Assembly: GCA_036435485.1 (NCBI GenBank)
Contig: CM071599.1
Span: 9,202,803-9,266,802, forward strand
Origin: Saposhnikovia divaricata
Lineage: Eukaryota > Streptophyta > Magnoliopsida > Apiales > Apiaceae
DNA: 64,000 nucleotides
Direction of reading: 5' to 3'
Shown: positions 53,655 to 64,000 of the stretch, in pieces
Layout of the letters: each line of letters starts with the position of its first letter
Numbering within the stretch: the first letter of the stretch is position 1
Translations under genes and position numbers: made by a program
The notes under the pieces: model-generated
Databases searched by the model: none
What the model saw: the letters and a program-made list of their open reading frames with translations, nothing else
Told to the model about the DNA's origin: nothing

Positions 53655-53790
53655 ATTTAAAAGTTACGACGGCATAGCCAGCCAGTTAAAAATTACGACG
53701 GCATAGCCAACCAGTTTATTCAAAAATTACGACGGCATACCCAGCCAGTTTATTTAAAAGTTACGACGGCATAGCCAGCCAGAAACTTTA
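53655..53790. repeat. Tandem repeat in copia-3 leader (about 33-40 bp, 4 copies)
   Basis: The word ttacgacggcatagccagcc occurs four times, spaced 29 to 40 bp, with cagtttatt between copies. It lies between the primer-binding region and gag on the minus strand. Confidence 0.88.
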
Positions 53791-53879
53791 TAATAATATT
53801 TATAGTGCAACAATTTTAATATATTAAAGAGTAATTTAAACAAGAAATTATAACAATATTTATAAGTAAAAATAGAGTG

Positions 53880-53985
53880 TACCTCCTTCGTTAATAAAAC
53901 TTATTTGGGCAGTACCTTCTTCCTTAATAAACTTTACTCGGGCAGTACCTCCTTACTTCAACAAAACTTATTCGGGCAGAGACTC
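53880..53985. repeat. Tandem repeat next to copia-3 PBS (3 copies)
   Basis: Three imperfect 33-38 bp copies of the pattern tacctccttcgttaataaaa ... ttcgggcag (53880-53985), ending at the primer-binding region. They belong to the element's 5' leader. Confidence 0.82.
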
Positions 53986-54001
53986 GTGCTGATAACGTGT
54001 T

Positions 54002-54139
54002 ATAATAATATTAGTAAACTAGAGGAATAAATATTGAGATGAAATGTAGTACTTCTCTCTTTTCATTCACGGTGCACAACTAGGAGCCAGGGGTCTTATT
54101 TATAGGTGATATTCACCGCGTATTACAGTGTGTAAAAAA
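54002..54139 (-). repeat. Copia-3 5' LTR, truncated
   Basis: Matches 48381-48519 with a single base change (gcgcaact against gcacaact). It keeps the TATA box and the sequence downstream, but nothing upstream of about 40 bp before the TATA box; similarity stops at the word ttacagtgtgtaaaaa. Confidence 0.85.
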
Positions 54140-54588
54140 TATGTAAATATGTAAATATGTACTTTTTTCTAAAATAAGTAATTTATTTTTGTAAGATAAC
54201 GAATATTAAAATTCTCGTACACATTATTCTCTAAAAAAAGTATATAAATACAATTTTTTTTCTGAAATAAGTAACTTATAAGTTCAAGTTAAAATTTGCT
54301 AAACAGAACTTTCATATTGTTTGCGTGTTATTAATAGTTGGTTGTTTGATGGTAATAGATTACTTAAATGATAAGGGTTTATATCTTGTCATTTTAGAGT
54401 TCGATTCTTGTTTATCTTAAAATTTGTTAAAACAGATACTTATTTTGGATATAAATCTAATTATTTAAAAATAATTTTTTAATCTTACATTATTTGTTTA
54501 GTTACTCACATTTTGATTGGCATGAAATGTGACATTAGATATATTTATGTGAAGTAGGATTAGATAGTTACTGAAATATAGGGGGTGT
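54140..54588. other. Intergenic, no gene seen
   Basis: AT-rich sequence at the broken end of copia-3. A B box-like word (agagttcgattcttg, near 54397) suggests a decayed SINE, but no box A or tail is clear. Confidence 0.35.
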
Positions 54589-55072
54589 TTGGCTAACCAT
54601 ATAAGTGAATTTATATGGCCAAAGTTCGTTTCAACTTATTTTGTAGTGTTTGGCAAAATAAGTGAACGAGCTTATTAACAACTTATATGGGATAAGTTGA
54701 ATGTTAAGAAATCCTAACATTCAACTTTCAACTTATTCTTATTTCTCGATACACGCAATATTCTTATTCTTTAAATCTTCAAAATCATATATATTTTGAG
54801 CCGTTCATTAAAAAATTGATATGTATATATCAAATTTCTCTACTCATCGAGATCTATCCATTGATATCCACTTATATATATTAAAAAACAAATATTTTGA
54901 AAATATTTAAAAAAGTTAACTTATAAGTTCTGATTTACCAAACACTCTACTCACTTATAATTTCTGATTTACCAAACACTCTATTGACTTATAAGTTCTG
55001 ATTTACTTATCACTTATATGATACTTATCACTTTAAGCTATAAGTTACTTATTTTAAGGTAAGCCAAACGGG
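54589..55072. mobile_element. MITE with GGTGTTTGGC ends
   Basis: Begins gggggtgtttggctaacc and ends taagccaaacgggc, inverted repeats with core GTTTGGCT. The body is AT-rich with repeated cttataagttctgatttacc words (three copies around 54917-55010). Typical of plant hAT- or Mutator-type MITEs; no exact target duplication is visible. Confidence 0.55.
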
Positions 55073-55380
55073 CACATAATATGGAGTACTTATATAGAGC
55101 ACATGCATAAAACAGAGATGGTGGTGTGATGTCGATGTTGCGCGCCCCGTACTCATGTAACATCCACATCATCACCATTTCAGCTTGTCCCTGGCATCTG
55201 GATTTGTCATGCTTACTGTAAGTTTGGGTCCATTAAGCACATGGGGTATGCGTTACTACATGTGTTGGTCATAATTTTAATAGGTTAAAGAGTTATGTAT
55301 AGTGCAGAACATTTAAGATTTTTTAGATCATTTATTTGTTATATATATATTTATTTATTTATTTGTTATATATATATATT
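55073..55380. other. Intergenic, no gene seen
   Basis: Short spacer ending in ttatttatttat and tatatatata runs. No gene or element end except the Helitron-like end at 55381. Confidence 0.4.
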
Positions 55381-56928
55381 ACTAGCTAATAACCCGTGCG
55401 AAACATGGATACGGATTGAACTCAAATTGAGATTAAAATATGAATTTATACTCTTTATTAAAAATAGAAACCCCTTCTTAATGGTATGCATGTACACAGC
55501 GGCGATATGCCACTAAATATTAATTAATTTAATTAACTAAAATCAAAATATTATATTAATTTAATTTAAGTGAAGTTATATACTAGGAGTCTATTAACTA
55601 AAAATTGTAAAAAAAAAAACCAAGAATATAGTATTATATAGAACTTAGGGCTCCATTAATTAATATTTAAAAAGTATCTTGAATAGATTAATAATAAATA
55701 CAATTAATAATATAGGTACTCTTATATTACCAGAGTGAAGCTATATAAATTCAATTAATTAAAATAATAATAATAGTAAATATTATTTTAATTTAATAGT
55801 GAAGTTATATATTCGGAGTCTATTAACTAACAATCGAAATAAAAGTCGAGAATATAGTATTATATGCAACTTGGGGCTCCAAGATTTTATTTTATATAGA
55901 TCTGGGCAAAGTTGTCCAAAAACAATAAATATATAATTTAAAAAAATTCATATTTGATATTGACAGTTATAATCATTCACCAATATCAATCACAAAATTT
56001 TTCATTAACATCATAAAAAAATTTCAATATTTTCATCAACTTTTATGAAAATAATCAAGTTATGGTATAAATATAATATATGAGATTAAATGTTCAACAA
56101 CATAATATTCAAATACAAGTAAGTTCACTTGCCCAACTTTATAATTCATGTGCTTGACTTCAAAATTTAAATGCATAATTTTTATGCTCAATTGTAGAAC
56201 ATTAAAATTTTGGTATAAATATAATATGAGATAATAATGTTCAGTAGCACAATATTGTTAAAAAAGTAAGTTCAGTTATAGAATTTTGTAAAAAAAATCA
56301 AGTTTAGTTGTAAAACTTTTAAGCTCATGTGCACAACTTTGAAATTTAGTAGCAAAATATTGTGTTTTTACTAGAAACAAAATAGGTTCTGCAGTAAAAT
56401 TCTATTATTTTGGGGATTATTTTTTTTAAAAATAAGTTTAATAAAATAAATTAAAATTTTTGAAGAAAGAAGATTGTAAAATTGATAAAATTTACCAAAA
56501 ATTATGTGAGATAAAAAATATTAATAAAAATAAAAATTTTAATAAATGAGTCATTAATTAAATTTCCTTATTTCAATTAAGTGAACTAATAGTGTAGTTT
56601 TTATTTCCAACAATACCCTTACAAAAATTAATTAAAAATGAACTGAATCTAGACAGTTTATTTATAAGTAATCCAACGACTAATAATGGTTTTTCAGTCT
56701 TTTAACGTTTGATTCTTTCTTAATTCCGACCATATAAATATTTTTGATAATTAAATTATGGTCAACAGAAACATGAATTTTTTAAAATATTAGTATCAAT
56801 GTAAGTAAATGTCATTAAATTATTTAAAAAAATAAAATGATAAATAGTTTTATTTAAAAAAATTAAAAATTAGAAATTTAAGATATTTGATCACGATTCG
56901 TGCTTCGCACGGGTTATCGACTATTATT
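55381..56928 (-). mobile_element. Helitron-like AT-rich element with hairpin ends
   Basis: The left end, read on the minus strand, is ccatgtttcgcacgggttat followed by tagctagt: a GC hairpin-like block and then CTAG plus T, the form of a Helitron 3' end. The right end on the plus strand has cgtgcttcgcacgggttatc, an almost identical hairpin in inverse orientation, then gactatt. The two ends thus form an imperfect inverted repeat. The 1.5 kb between is very AT-rich with no genes. An 80-bp direct repeat (ggagtctattaactaa...tatagtattata...ggggctcc) lies at about 55573-55655 and 55815-55885. Classification is tentative. Confidence 0.4.
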
Positions 56929-56954
56929 AATAAATAAATAGAAATATTATTTAA

Positions 56955-57255
56955 TTATGTAGTTATAGGGATCGAATCCGAGTGAAGCTAAAAAATTTAA
57001 AGTAAATCATGTAAAATTGTGTACTTGCAAGAAATTGAACCCGAATAATGCTAAAGAAATTAAAAAAAAAAAAATCTTGTATAATTATATAATTGTATGG
57101 AACCGAACCCTAGGTGAAACTAAAGAAATTAAAGTAAACAAATTTTGTACAATTATATAGTTGCAAGAGGAATCGAACCCAAGATGAAGATAAGAAAATT
57201 AAAGTAAATAAATCTTGTATAATTATGTAGTTGCAAGAAATCGAACCCCGAGTTT
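56955..57255. repeat. Tandem array, units of about 65-75 bp (4-5 copies)
   Basis: Units share the pattern atcttgtataattatatagt, then tgcaaga, then a word like aatcgaacccgagtgaagct, then aaagaaattaaagtaa. Four to five copies with indels. Each unit contains a (a)tcgaaccc word, the complement of a pol III B box. Confidence 0.82.
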
Positions 57256-58503
57256 ATTGAAAATCAAATTCAGTACTTTGATACTATTGCGCGCCCTTAA
57301 AATATGATTTTGCACATTAATGATGTGTCAAATTTAATCTAACCGCAAGCGCACGGTGTCTGCTGTAGTGTAGAAACTGGCAAATGCAGGTCGTATCCTC
57401 AAGGAGACAGATTCTATGAATTTTATTCAATTATTATCGATTGTTTCAAGAGCAAATTATTGTTTGGATATTTTTAACTAACTAATAATTATAACTAAAT
57501 ACACTAACTAAATAGATACTAAATTTATATATTAAAAATCTACGGCAATCAGGTCCACCATGCTTACACAATAACCGACTTCTAAGCTAAAACAATTAAT
57601 GTGATCACATAACTAGAGTATGCTAATCTCTCTCAAGCATTAACACTCTCGAAACATTCAACACAATTAATCACTTTTAGTAATTCGATCAGTTAGGTAA
57701 TTAGAGCAATTGTTAATCTCTCTCAAGTATCAACGCTCTCAGAAATCCAATGAGGCTCTCGCACTCAAATTCAATTCTGCTAATTATATGGGTGCCTCTA
57801 TTAGTATATCTCTCGATCATACTCCTATTCGCATAGAATTAATTCACGATATAGGCCAATTACACAAATTAATATAAAACATAATCAATTAGAATGACCA
57901 TAATCAATCAAATCACGGTGAAATCATGCCAAGATCATAGTGCAAACATGGCTTCCCCTTAAGCCCTAGAAACTACTACTCGATAATAATTAAACAAGTA
58001 AGAGAACTAAGAACAATAAGAAACATAATTAAATTATTAGAATGGAGAAGAAACACAAATAAGAAAACCTGTAATCATCAATCCTGTCACAAGAATGAAT
58101 ACTATGGTCTTTCTTCTCCAAATTCTAGCTATGTAAAAGTACGTATATCCCTTTCTATCTCTACCCCTACGTTAAAACTAATAATCCACTCACAATAAAA
58201 TCTGATCCTATATTTAATAATAATAAAAGTCTTCTAATATTTTTAATCAAAATACAAATCGATATCCATAATGGAATAGGATTCTCCAAATAAAATTCGT
58301 AGCTGACTGTTGTCTCCAGTTTCTGGGCTGTTCCACTTGGACTCTGATCTTTGGACCACCTCAGAATTAAAGAAAATTCTCTAAGCTTCGCGTGGACTGT
58401 AAGATCGCCTAATTCCGACTTCTAGAACTCAAGATAGGGCCCAAACAGTGTAGACAGCCCATGTAGCCCAATAATACGAATTTTCTTCTATTTAAACTCC
58501 AAA
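57256..58503. other. Unidentified non-coding sequence
   Basis: Less AT-rich than its flanks, without a gene. It starts with gcgcgcccttaaaatatg and aaccgcaagcgcacggtgtc...gcaggtcgtatcctcaagga, a sequence type often found in plant repeats. Two segments with taatctctctcaagYatYaacRctctc (57621 and 57714) form a direct repeat about 94 bp apart. It may be part of an LTR or another repeat; I cannot assign it. Confidence 0.35.
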
Positions 58504-58601
58504 GGGATTTTTTTTCTCTCCTTCATGTGAGAGGTTTTAGTTTTTTCTCTCCTTTTTTCTTATTATTACCGATTTGAAAACTGTGTGAGTGGTCGTGTAT
58601 T

Positions 58602-59818
58602 ATGGAGAATACAGAGGATATCGGTAGTCACTTAGCTAATCTTAATATTGAGGATGAAGAAAATGAGGAGTTGGTGTTCGATGCAAACGTGGAGGTGTTA
58701 AACAAATATGATCTGTGTTTGGTAGGCAAGTTTCTCTCCGAGAAAACGATAAACAGCAGGGCGATGAAGAGTAAGTTTGCAGATATTTGGAAACCGGCCA
58801 TGGGGATAACCATAAAGGAACTGGAAGCTGATATATACCTCTTTCAATTTTATCACTCAGAAGATCTCAATTGGGTCATGAATGGGGGTCCTTGGTCGTT
58901 CGATAATATCATGCTTGTGCTGTCAACCATTCCTCCGGGAGAGAATCCAGTTGAGGTACCTCTTGTCTCTCTTAATATTTGGATTCAAATCCATGATCTG
59001 CCATCAGGATTCATCACTGAGCAAGTTGGAAAACAGTTGGGAAATTTTTTTGGTGAATTTATTATGTATGACCATAAGAATGAAAGTAGCTTATGGAGGG
59101 AGTGTATGCGTATTAAAATTAAACTGGATGTTAGGAAGCCCTTAGAGAGAAAGAAAAAGATCACAAGCAGGAATGGCAAAGAGTTCATAGTGAATTGTAA
59201 ATATGAACGGCTAGGTGAGTTTTGCTTTGTATGTGGGATGGTTTCGCATACTGATAGATTCTGCAGGAAGTTCCTCGAAAATCAGGGTCAAGCTATTGTT
59301 AAAGAATGGGGGTGTGGTTACGTGCACCTCCAAGAAAGTTGGTCGGTCAGGTGAAGAGTAAGTGGCTGAGGGAAGGCGGCGATGGTGAATGGGGATTGGG
59401 CTCTGGCAAGTGTAACGGAAACGAGAAATCAAGGGAGTTTGTTGTTAACAGTGCTAGTAATGAGGAAAATCATGGGAGAAAATCAAGGGAGGATTTATCG
59501 GGAGAGAAGAATAAGGCAGTAATATCAGCAAATATTATTCAAAATTCAGATATTGTGCTGTCAGGCGGGAAGAAAGTAGATATTGTTGGGCCTAGTACAG
59601 AGGAACTTAATGGGCTTGAAATATTAGAAAGGAACAAAAGACGTCGTGGAGATGACCCAGCCCATGAGATATTTTATTATAATGATGGGTCTCAAGTAAA
59701 AGTCTACAACAATAACGAACTCTACGTTACAGATGGAAAGCTTTCTAGAATGGATTGTGATGCTTCTTCTTCAACTGTTTTGGCTACGCTTGCTAGGCAA
59801 GCTAGCCACCAACCATGA
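58602..59818 (+). pseudogene. L1 ORF1 (nucleic-acid binding), one frameshift
   Basis: First frame 58602-59354: N-terminal acidic part, a DUF4283-type domain (residues 30-170: YDLCLVGKFLSEKTINSRAM; WVMNGGPWSFDN; LVSLNIWIQIHDLP) and a CCHC zinc knuckle (CFVCGMVSHTDRFC, about residues 207-220). In the G run at about 59307-59311 one base is missing and the frame moves to 59306-59818, which continues with a charged tail (RNKRRRGDD) to a stop at 59816-59818. ORF1 binds the LINE RNA. The order and size match plant L1 elements. The last codons overlap the ORF2 start as ATGA. Confidence 0.86.
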
Positions 59819-62800
59819 ATTACCTAAGTTTGAACTGCCAGGGATTGGGTGTACCTGGAAAGTTTCAGTTCCTTCAAGATGTCACCCGGGTTGAACAACT
59901 AAATTGTATATTTTTGTGTGAAACTATTACTAGTCGAAAGAAGATGGAAGAGCTGTGTTCTAAGTTAAAGTTCGAAGGCTTAATTACTGTGGAGCCTCAA
60001 GGACGAAGTGGAGGTATTGCGTTGTTATGGAGAAATACGGAGGACATTAGTCTTATGAGCATGTCGAAGAACCATATTGATGTGACGATTACAATAGAAG
60101 GGAAAGATCCATGGAGACTTACTGGTGTGTATGGGGAGCCTGTACGAGCCCAACGTCGCAAGACTTGGGACCTTCTTCGACATCTGGCAAGGGATGCTAA
60201 TTTGCCATGGGTTTTGGTAGGGGATTTCAACAATGTAACGTCCCAACTGGATAAAAAAAGAGGGTCATGCATATCCGAGTTGGCTTGTTGAATGTTTTAA
60301 TGAATGCTTAAGGGACACAGAACTGCAAGATATGGAGATCATGGGACATCAGTATACTTGGGAACGAGGGAGAAATACGCATCAATGGATTGAGATAAGA
60401 TTGGACAGGGTGTTATTGAATTCGTTGTGGCTGAATTTATTTCCAATTACTAAAGTTTACAATCTGGAGGGTTCACCATCGGATCACGGCCCATTTTTGA
60501 CGATTCCAGAAGTGAAAAAGTTAGGCAGGAGGAACGTTAAATTCAAATTTTAAAATGCCTGGCTCACGGAGCCGGTGTGTAGTCAGATAGTGAAAGAATC
60601 GTGGGGGGGGGGAAATCCTGGGAATAGTGTGATGGGAAAAATTAATAAGTGTGCTGTGAACTTACAAGGTTGGGGAAACGAGATCACGGGTTGTTTTAAT
60701 AAACGCATAAAGGAATGCAAGAAGATTCTAAAAGCGACAAGGAACTGTACGAATCAAGAGTCGAAAACAGAGTACATGAATGCGAAGAAGCAGCTGTTTT
60801 TAGTGTTGGATCAAAAGGAAAGTTTTTGGAGGCAACGTTCTAAACAACTATGGCTCCAGGCCGGTGAAAAAAATACAAAAAATTTTCATGCATCTTGTAA
60901 CAGTCGTTGGCGTACTAATCGAATTCAGAGAATGAAAAATGAGGAGGGACATTGGTTTGATTTGGAGAACGGTCTTCATGAACATATCAAAGATTACTAC
61001 CAGCAACTATTCACAGCTACTTATACACTTAAGGAGACAGTGCTTGATTGTGTTTCAAATAATGTTTCTGCCGAGCAAAATATGCAGCTATTGAGTCCGA
61101 TAACAGACGAGGTCAGATATGCCATTTTTCAAATGTATCCCGATAAAGCCCCAGGGCCAGATTCTTTTCAAATACAGCTATTGACCCCGGCTTTCTTTCA
61201 AAATCATTGGAAAGTGGTTGGTCAGGATGTAATTAAGTTGGTTAAGCACTTCTTTTGCACGAGAGAGATTCTGAAGGAGTTAAACGAGACGAATATTGTG
61301 CTCATTCCGAAGAAAAAAAACCCTTCAAGTCTAGTCGAGCTAAGACCTATTGCATTATGTAATGTAGTCATGAAAATAATAACGAAAGTCCTTGCTAATC
61401 GCTTAAAACCAGTCCTGGACTCAGTCATATCAAGCTCACAAAGTGCTTTCTTACCGAGGAGATTAATTTCAGATAACATTATGGTTAGCTTTGAAGTGAT
61501 GCATTATCTGAAACGTAAGAAGTCTGGTAAGGAAGGTTATATGGCCTTGAAATTGGATATGTCCAAAGCATATGATAGGATTGAATGGAACTTTTTGAGA
61601 GAGATTTTACTTAAAATGGGCTTTTCTGATTGGTGGATATTTCTGACTATGCAATGCATCATGACTGTTTCGTATAATATCACTCATGGTGATCAAGTCA
61701 TTGGCCCTATCCTGCCAAGTCGAGGCCTTAGACAAGGAGACCCGCTGTCTCCTTATCTCTTTATTATCTATGCTGAAGGTTTATCTGCATTGATTCATAA
61801 ATATGAAGAGAAGAAATGGAATCATGGGATCAGAATCTGCAACAAAGCTCCACTGGTGTCGCACATGTTTTTCGCAGACGACAGCTATGTGTATTGTAAA
61901 GCAGACTTAATAGAAGCTAATAAAGTGTTGAAGTTTCTCCAAGTTTATGAAGTGGCATCGGGTCAGAAAATAAATAAGGAGAAGTCTACAGTTTTTTTCA
62001 GTAGAAATGTAATTCATTATAATCGACTTGAGATAACTCAAAAGCTTGGGATGAAGGAAGCAGATGAACATAGTACATATCTGGGCCTTCCTAACATTCT
62101 AGGTCGTAACAAGTCAGTGGTGTTGGGCTATTTGAAGGACACGGTTAAAAATAAAATTCAGAGTTGGAGCCCAAAGAAGTTGTCAAGGCCAGCGAAGGAA
62201 ATACTAATCAAAACAGCGGCTCAGTCCTTACCAGTTTTTGCGATGAATGTGTTTTTGTTGCCAATGGAGATTACAAAAGATATTGAAAAAATGCTTGCTA
62301 AGTTTTGGTGGAATAATTCTGAGAGCAGCAATAATGCAATAAATTTGATGAGCTGGGATCGTATGACTAATCATAAGCACGCTGGAGGGTTGGGTTTTAG
62401 AAATTTTCATGATTTCAATTTGGCAATGTTGGGTAAACAATGCTGGAGGTTGATTACGAACCCAACAAGTTTAGCTACTCGTATTTACAAAGCGAGATAC
62501 TTTAAAGACTCGTCGCTTTTAGAGGCTAGACTGGGTAACAACCCGAGTTTTATTTGGCGAAGCATGTTGGAAGCAAGAGATGTTGTTTTAACGGGCTCAA
62601 GATGGAGAATTGGGCCAGGAAGTGAGATTAGTATTGTTGGGCAGCCTTGGTTGGGATTAACAGATAATGCATTCATTACGACTGAATCACCATCAATTAT
62701 TAATCAATCTGTTAGTTCTTTAATGTGTACAGGTGCTAGTAATTGGGACTGGGACGTGATTTCGGATATATTCAATACTCGGGACCAGGAGCGTATCCAA

Positions 62801-63910
62801 GCAACTATCATTGAAGATAACTTAGAATCAGACATCCTTCAATGGGAAGGTGATATTAATGGCGAGTACACTGTCAAGAGTGCCTATAAATTACTTCAAG
62901 TACAGAAAGGAGCATGGGAGAATCAGAGTGGTAGTCACGTTTGGAAGTCTCTTTGGCAAATTAAGGCTCCTCAGAAGGCTCTTAATCTGTTATGGAGAGC
63001 TTTGGCTCAGTGTTTACCTACAAAAGTCCAGCTGCAGCAGAAGAGAGTTCAGATTGACAATACATGTGAAGTTTGCAAGTCTGGAGCAGAAAGCACAACT
63101 CATATTTTTCTTTATTGCCCTTTTGCAGTGGCTTGTTGGGGAATTTTACTACCTACAATGACAAGGAACCAGGGTGGGGATTTTGCAAGTTGGTTCGAGC
63201 AGTGTTTACTGAAGGAAACAGTGGATAGGAGAATAAAAATGTCAATGATGTGCTGGACAATTTGGAGATCAAGAAACGACGTGGTCTGGAATAACAAGTT
63301 CTCTTCGCCAGATCGAGTAGTTGCAGCTTCTATAGAGTATCTATCACAATGGAAGATGGCCCAAAATAGATTTTACAAGGTACCTCTCCAGCCTATGCTT
63401 ATGGGCGATGGGGCAGAATCATGGGTGAAACCTCAACAGAACAAATTGAAGATCACGGTAGATGCAGCCACTTTCGAAGACATTCATGCCACAAGAACGG
63501 GTATTGTAGCCAGAGATCATACAGGTGGACTTCTACGAGCAAAAACAAAGCTGTTTCCAGGGCTCATGCACTCTAGTATGGCAGAAGCAATAGCTGTGAA
63601 GGAAGCCTTGAGCTGGTTGAAGGCAATGCAGTGGGATAATGCAGTAATAGAATCTGACTGCCTTGTGGTGGTTCAGAGTATTCGTAGCTCGGTTCAGATG
63701 CGCTCAAGATATGGGCATATTATTGAGGAGTGCAGGAGGATGCTTAAGGAGTTTAACAACATAGAGTTGTATTTCATTAAACGGTCTGCGAATAGGTCGA
63801 CACATGAGCTTGCTCGTATGTCACGTATGTATCCTGATCGTACTTTTGACGGAAGTTCTATTCCGGTCATAGTTAGAGATTGTATTTTGTTTGATTCTTA
63901 CCATCAATAA
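59815..63910 (+). pseudogene. L1 ORF2 (endonuclease, RT, zf-RVT, RNase H), two breaks
   Basis: Frame 1 (59815-60291) is the APE-type endonuclease start: MNYLSLNCQGLG, FLCET, SGGIALLWRN and LVGDFNNV. In an A run (about 60254-60260) the frame shifts to 60332-60553 (GHQYTWERGRN; ERLDR-like EIRLDRVLLN; PSDHGPF), which is in frame with 60575-63910 but interrupted by TAA at 60551-60553. The rest, 1,111 residues, is open: RT (KAPGPDSFQIQLL; LRPIALCN; LDMSKAYDRIEWNFL; GLRQGDPLSPYLF; FADDSYVYC), zinc-binding tail (CEVCKSGAESTTHIFLYC) and RNase H (TVDAATFED; AEAIAVKEALSW; ESDCLVVVQSIRS). Enzymes nick the target and reverse-transcribe the RNA there. Confidence 0.9.
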
Positions 63911-63938
63911 AATTAGCATTCATGGTCAAAAAAAAAAA

Positions 63939-64000
63939 ATCCAAAATAGCTCTTTCTGCTACAAATCCTTCCAAGTTTAGAAACTCCTTGTATCCTACAA
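63939..64000. other. 3' flank of the L1 insertion
   Basis: Only 62 bases after the poly-A tail; nothing identifiable. It should start with the LINE target-site copy (tccaaaatagctc), of which at most six bases (tccaaa) match the left flank near 58498. Confidence 0.4.

Larger units (their letters stand above)
48381..54139 (-). mobile_element. Ty1/copia retrotransposon 3, 5' LTR truncated
   Basis: Minus-strand element. The 3' LTR (48381-48667) is complete or nearly so and is preceded by a polypurine tract (caagggggagt on the minus strand). The 5' LTR (54002-54139) keeps only about 138 bp next to the primer-binding region (acacgttatcagcacgag) and then loses similarity. Where both exist the LTRs differ at one base, so the copy is young. 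Gag, protease, integrase, RT and RNase H lie in copia order with several breaks. I see no target duplication because the 5' end is cut. Confidence 0.87.
58504..63938 (+). mobile_element. L1-type LINE, nearly full length
   Basis: Contains both LINE ORFs in order, a pyrimidine-rich 5' part (tttttctctcc words at 58510-58560), and a poly-A tail (63928-63938) only about 17 bases after the last stop. The left boundary is approximate. Four lesions are visible: a one-base loss in a G run in ORF1, a one-base change in an A run in the endonuclease, a TAA before RT, and the rest open. So the copy is young to middle-aged but not active by itself. Confidence 0.88.

Noticed and set aside
54340..54440. SINE on the plus strand
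   Set aside because: A B box-like word and a vague box A, but no tail or target copy; too weak.
58498..63945. Target-site duplication of the L1 (tccaaa)
   Set aside because: Only six bases match and the left end of the element is not exact; too short to claim.

Overview
This window is plant nuclear DNA, most likely from a eudicot. It has two intron-bearing or plant-specific host genes, and about two thirds of it is transposable elements: Ty1/copia, Ty3/gypsy, L1 and RTE LINEs, an Au-type SINE, hAT, a Harbinger-type MITE, a Mutator-like MITE and a TRIM. I cannot name the species. I saw no rRNA gene, true tRNA gene, CRISPR array, or viral or bacterial segment.

Layout. 0.1-0.8 kb: a TRIM with LTRs, PBS, PPT and TSD. 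1.3-1.6 kb: a SINE. 2.66-7.69 kb: a full-length hAT transposon with perfect 8-bp TSDs; its BED/hAT transposase gene is broken by only one in-frame stop. 9.69-14.86 kb: a young copia element with gag-pol broken by one small deletion and one nonsense codon. 15.7-16.5 kb: a 5'-truncated RTE LINE. 17.5-18.6 kb: host gene 1, a secreted LRR protein like the N-terminal part of LRR-extensins. 18.97-24.6 kb: a nested stack, MITE inside a copia LTR, copia inside an L1, L1 inside a gene-like fragment. 26.9-28.6 kb: an L1 remnant. 29.2-36.7 kb (minus strand): host gene 2, a three-coding-exon NETWORKED1 (NET1) actin-binding coiled-coil gene, the longest host gene here. 37.5-37.8 kb: a Mutator-like foldback MITE. 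38.8-47.1 kb: an L1 remnant split by a 7.1-kb, very young, non-autonomous gypsy (Tat-like) element that has gag-protease but no reverse transcriptase or integrase and carries two unusual tandem arrays. 47.1-48.3 kb: a foldback element split by a hAT MITE, which itself holds another foldback element. 48.4-54.1 kb (minus strand): a copia element with a truncated 5' LTR. 54.6-57.3 kb: a MITE, a Helitron-like AT-rich element and a tandem array. 58.5-63.9 kb: a nearly full-length L1 with two overlapping ORFs.

How it works together. There is no operon or pathway. The interest is in insertion history: seven elements have target-site duplications readable by eye, so the relative order of insertions can be reconstructed. 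The two host genes act in cell-wall/extracellular signalling (LRR) and in actin-membrane networks (NET1). The strongest unusual signals are the young gypsy element that must depend on proteins from elsewhere, its 78/79-bp inverted-half-site array, the repeated LINE hits at one target site, and a duplicated leader/splice-donor block in front of the NET1 gene.
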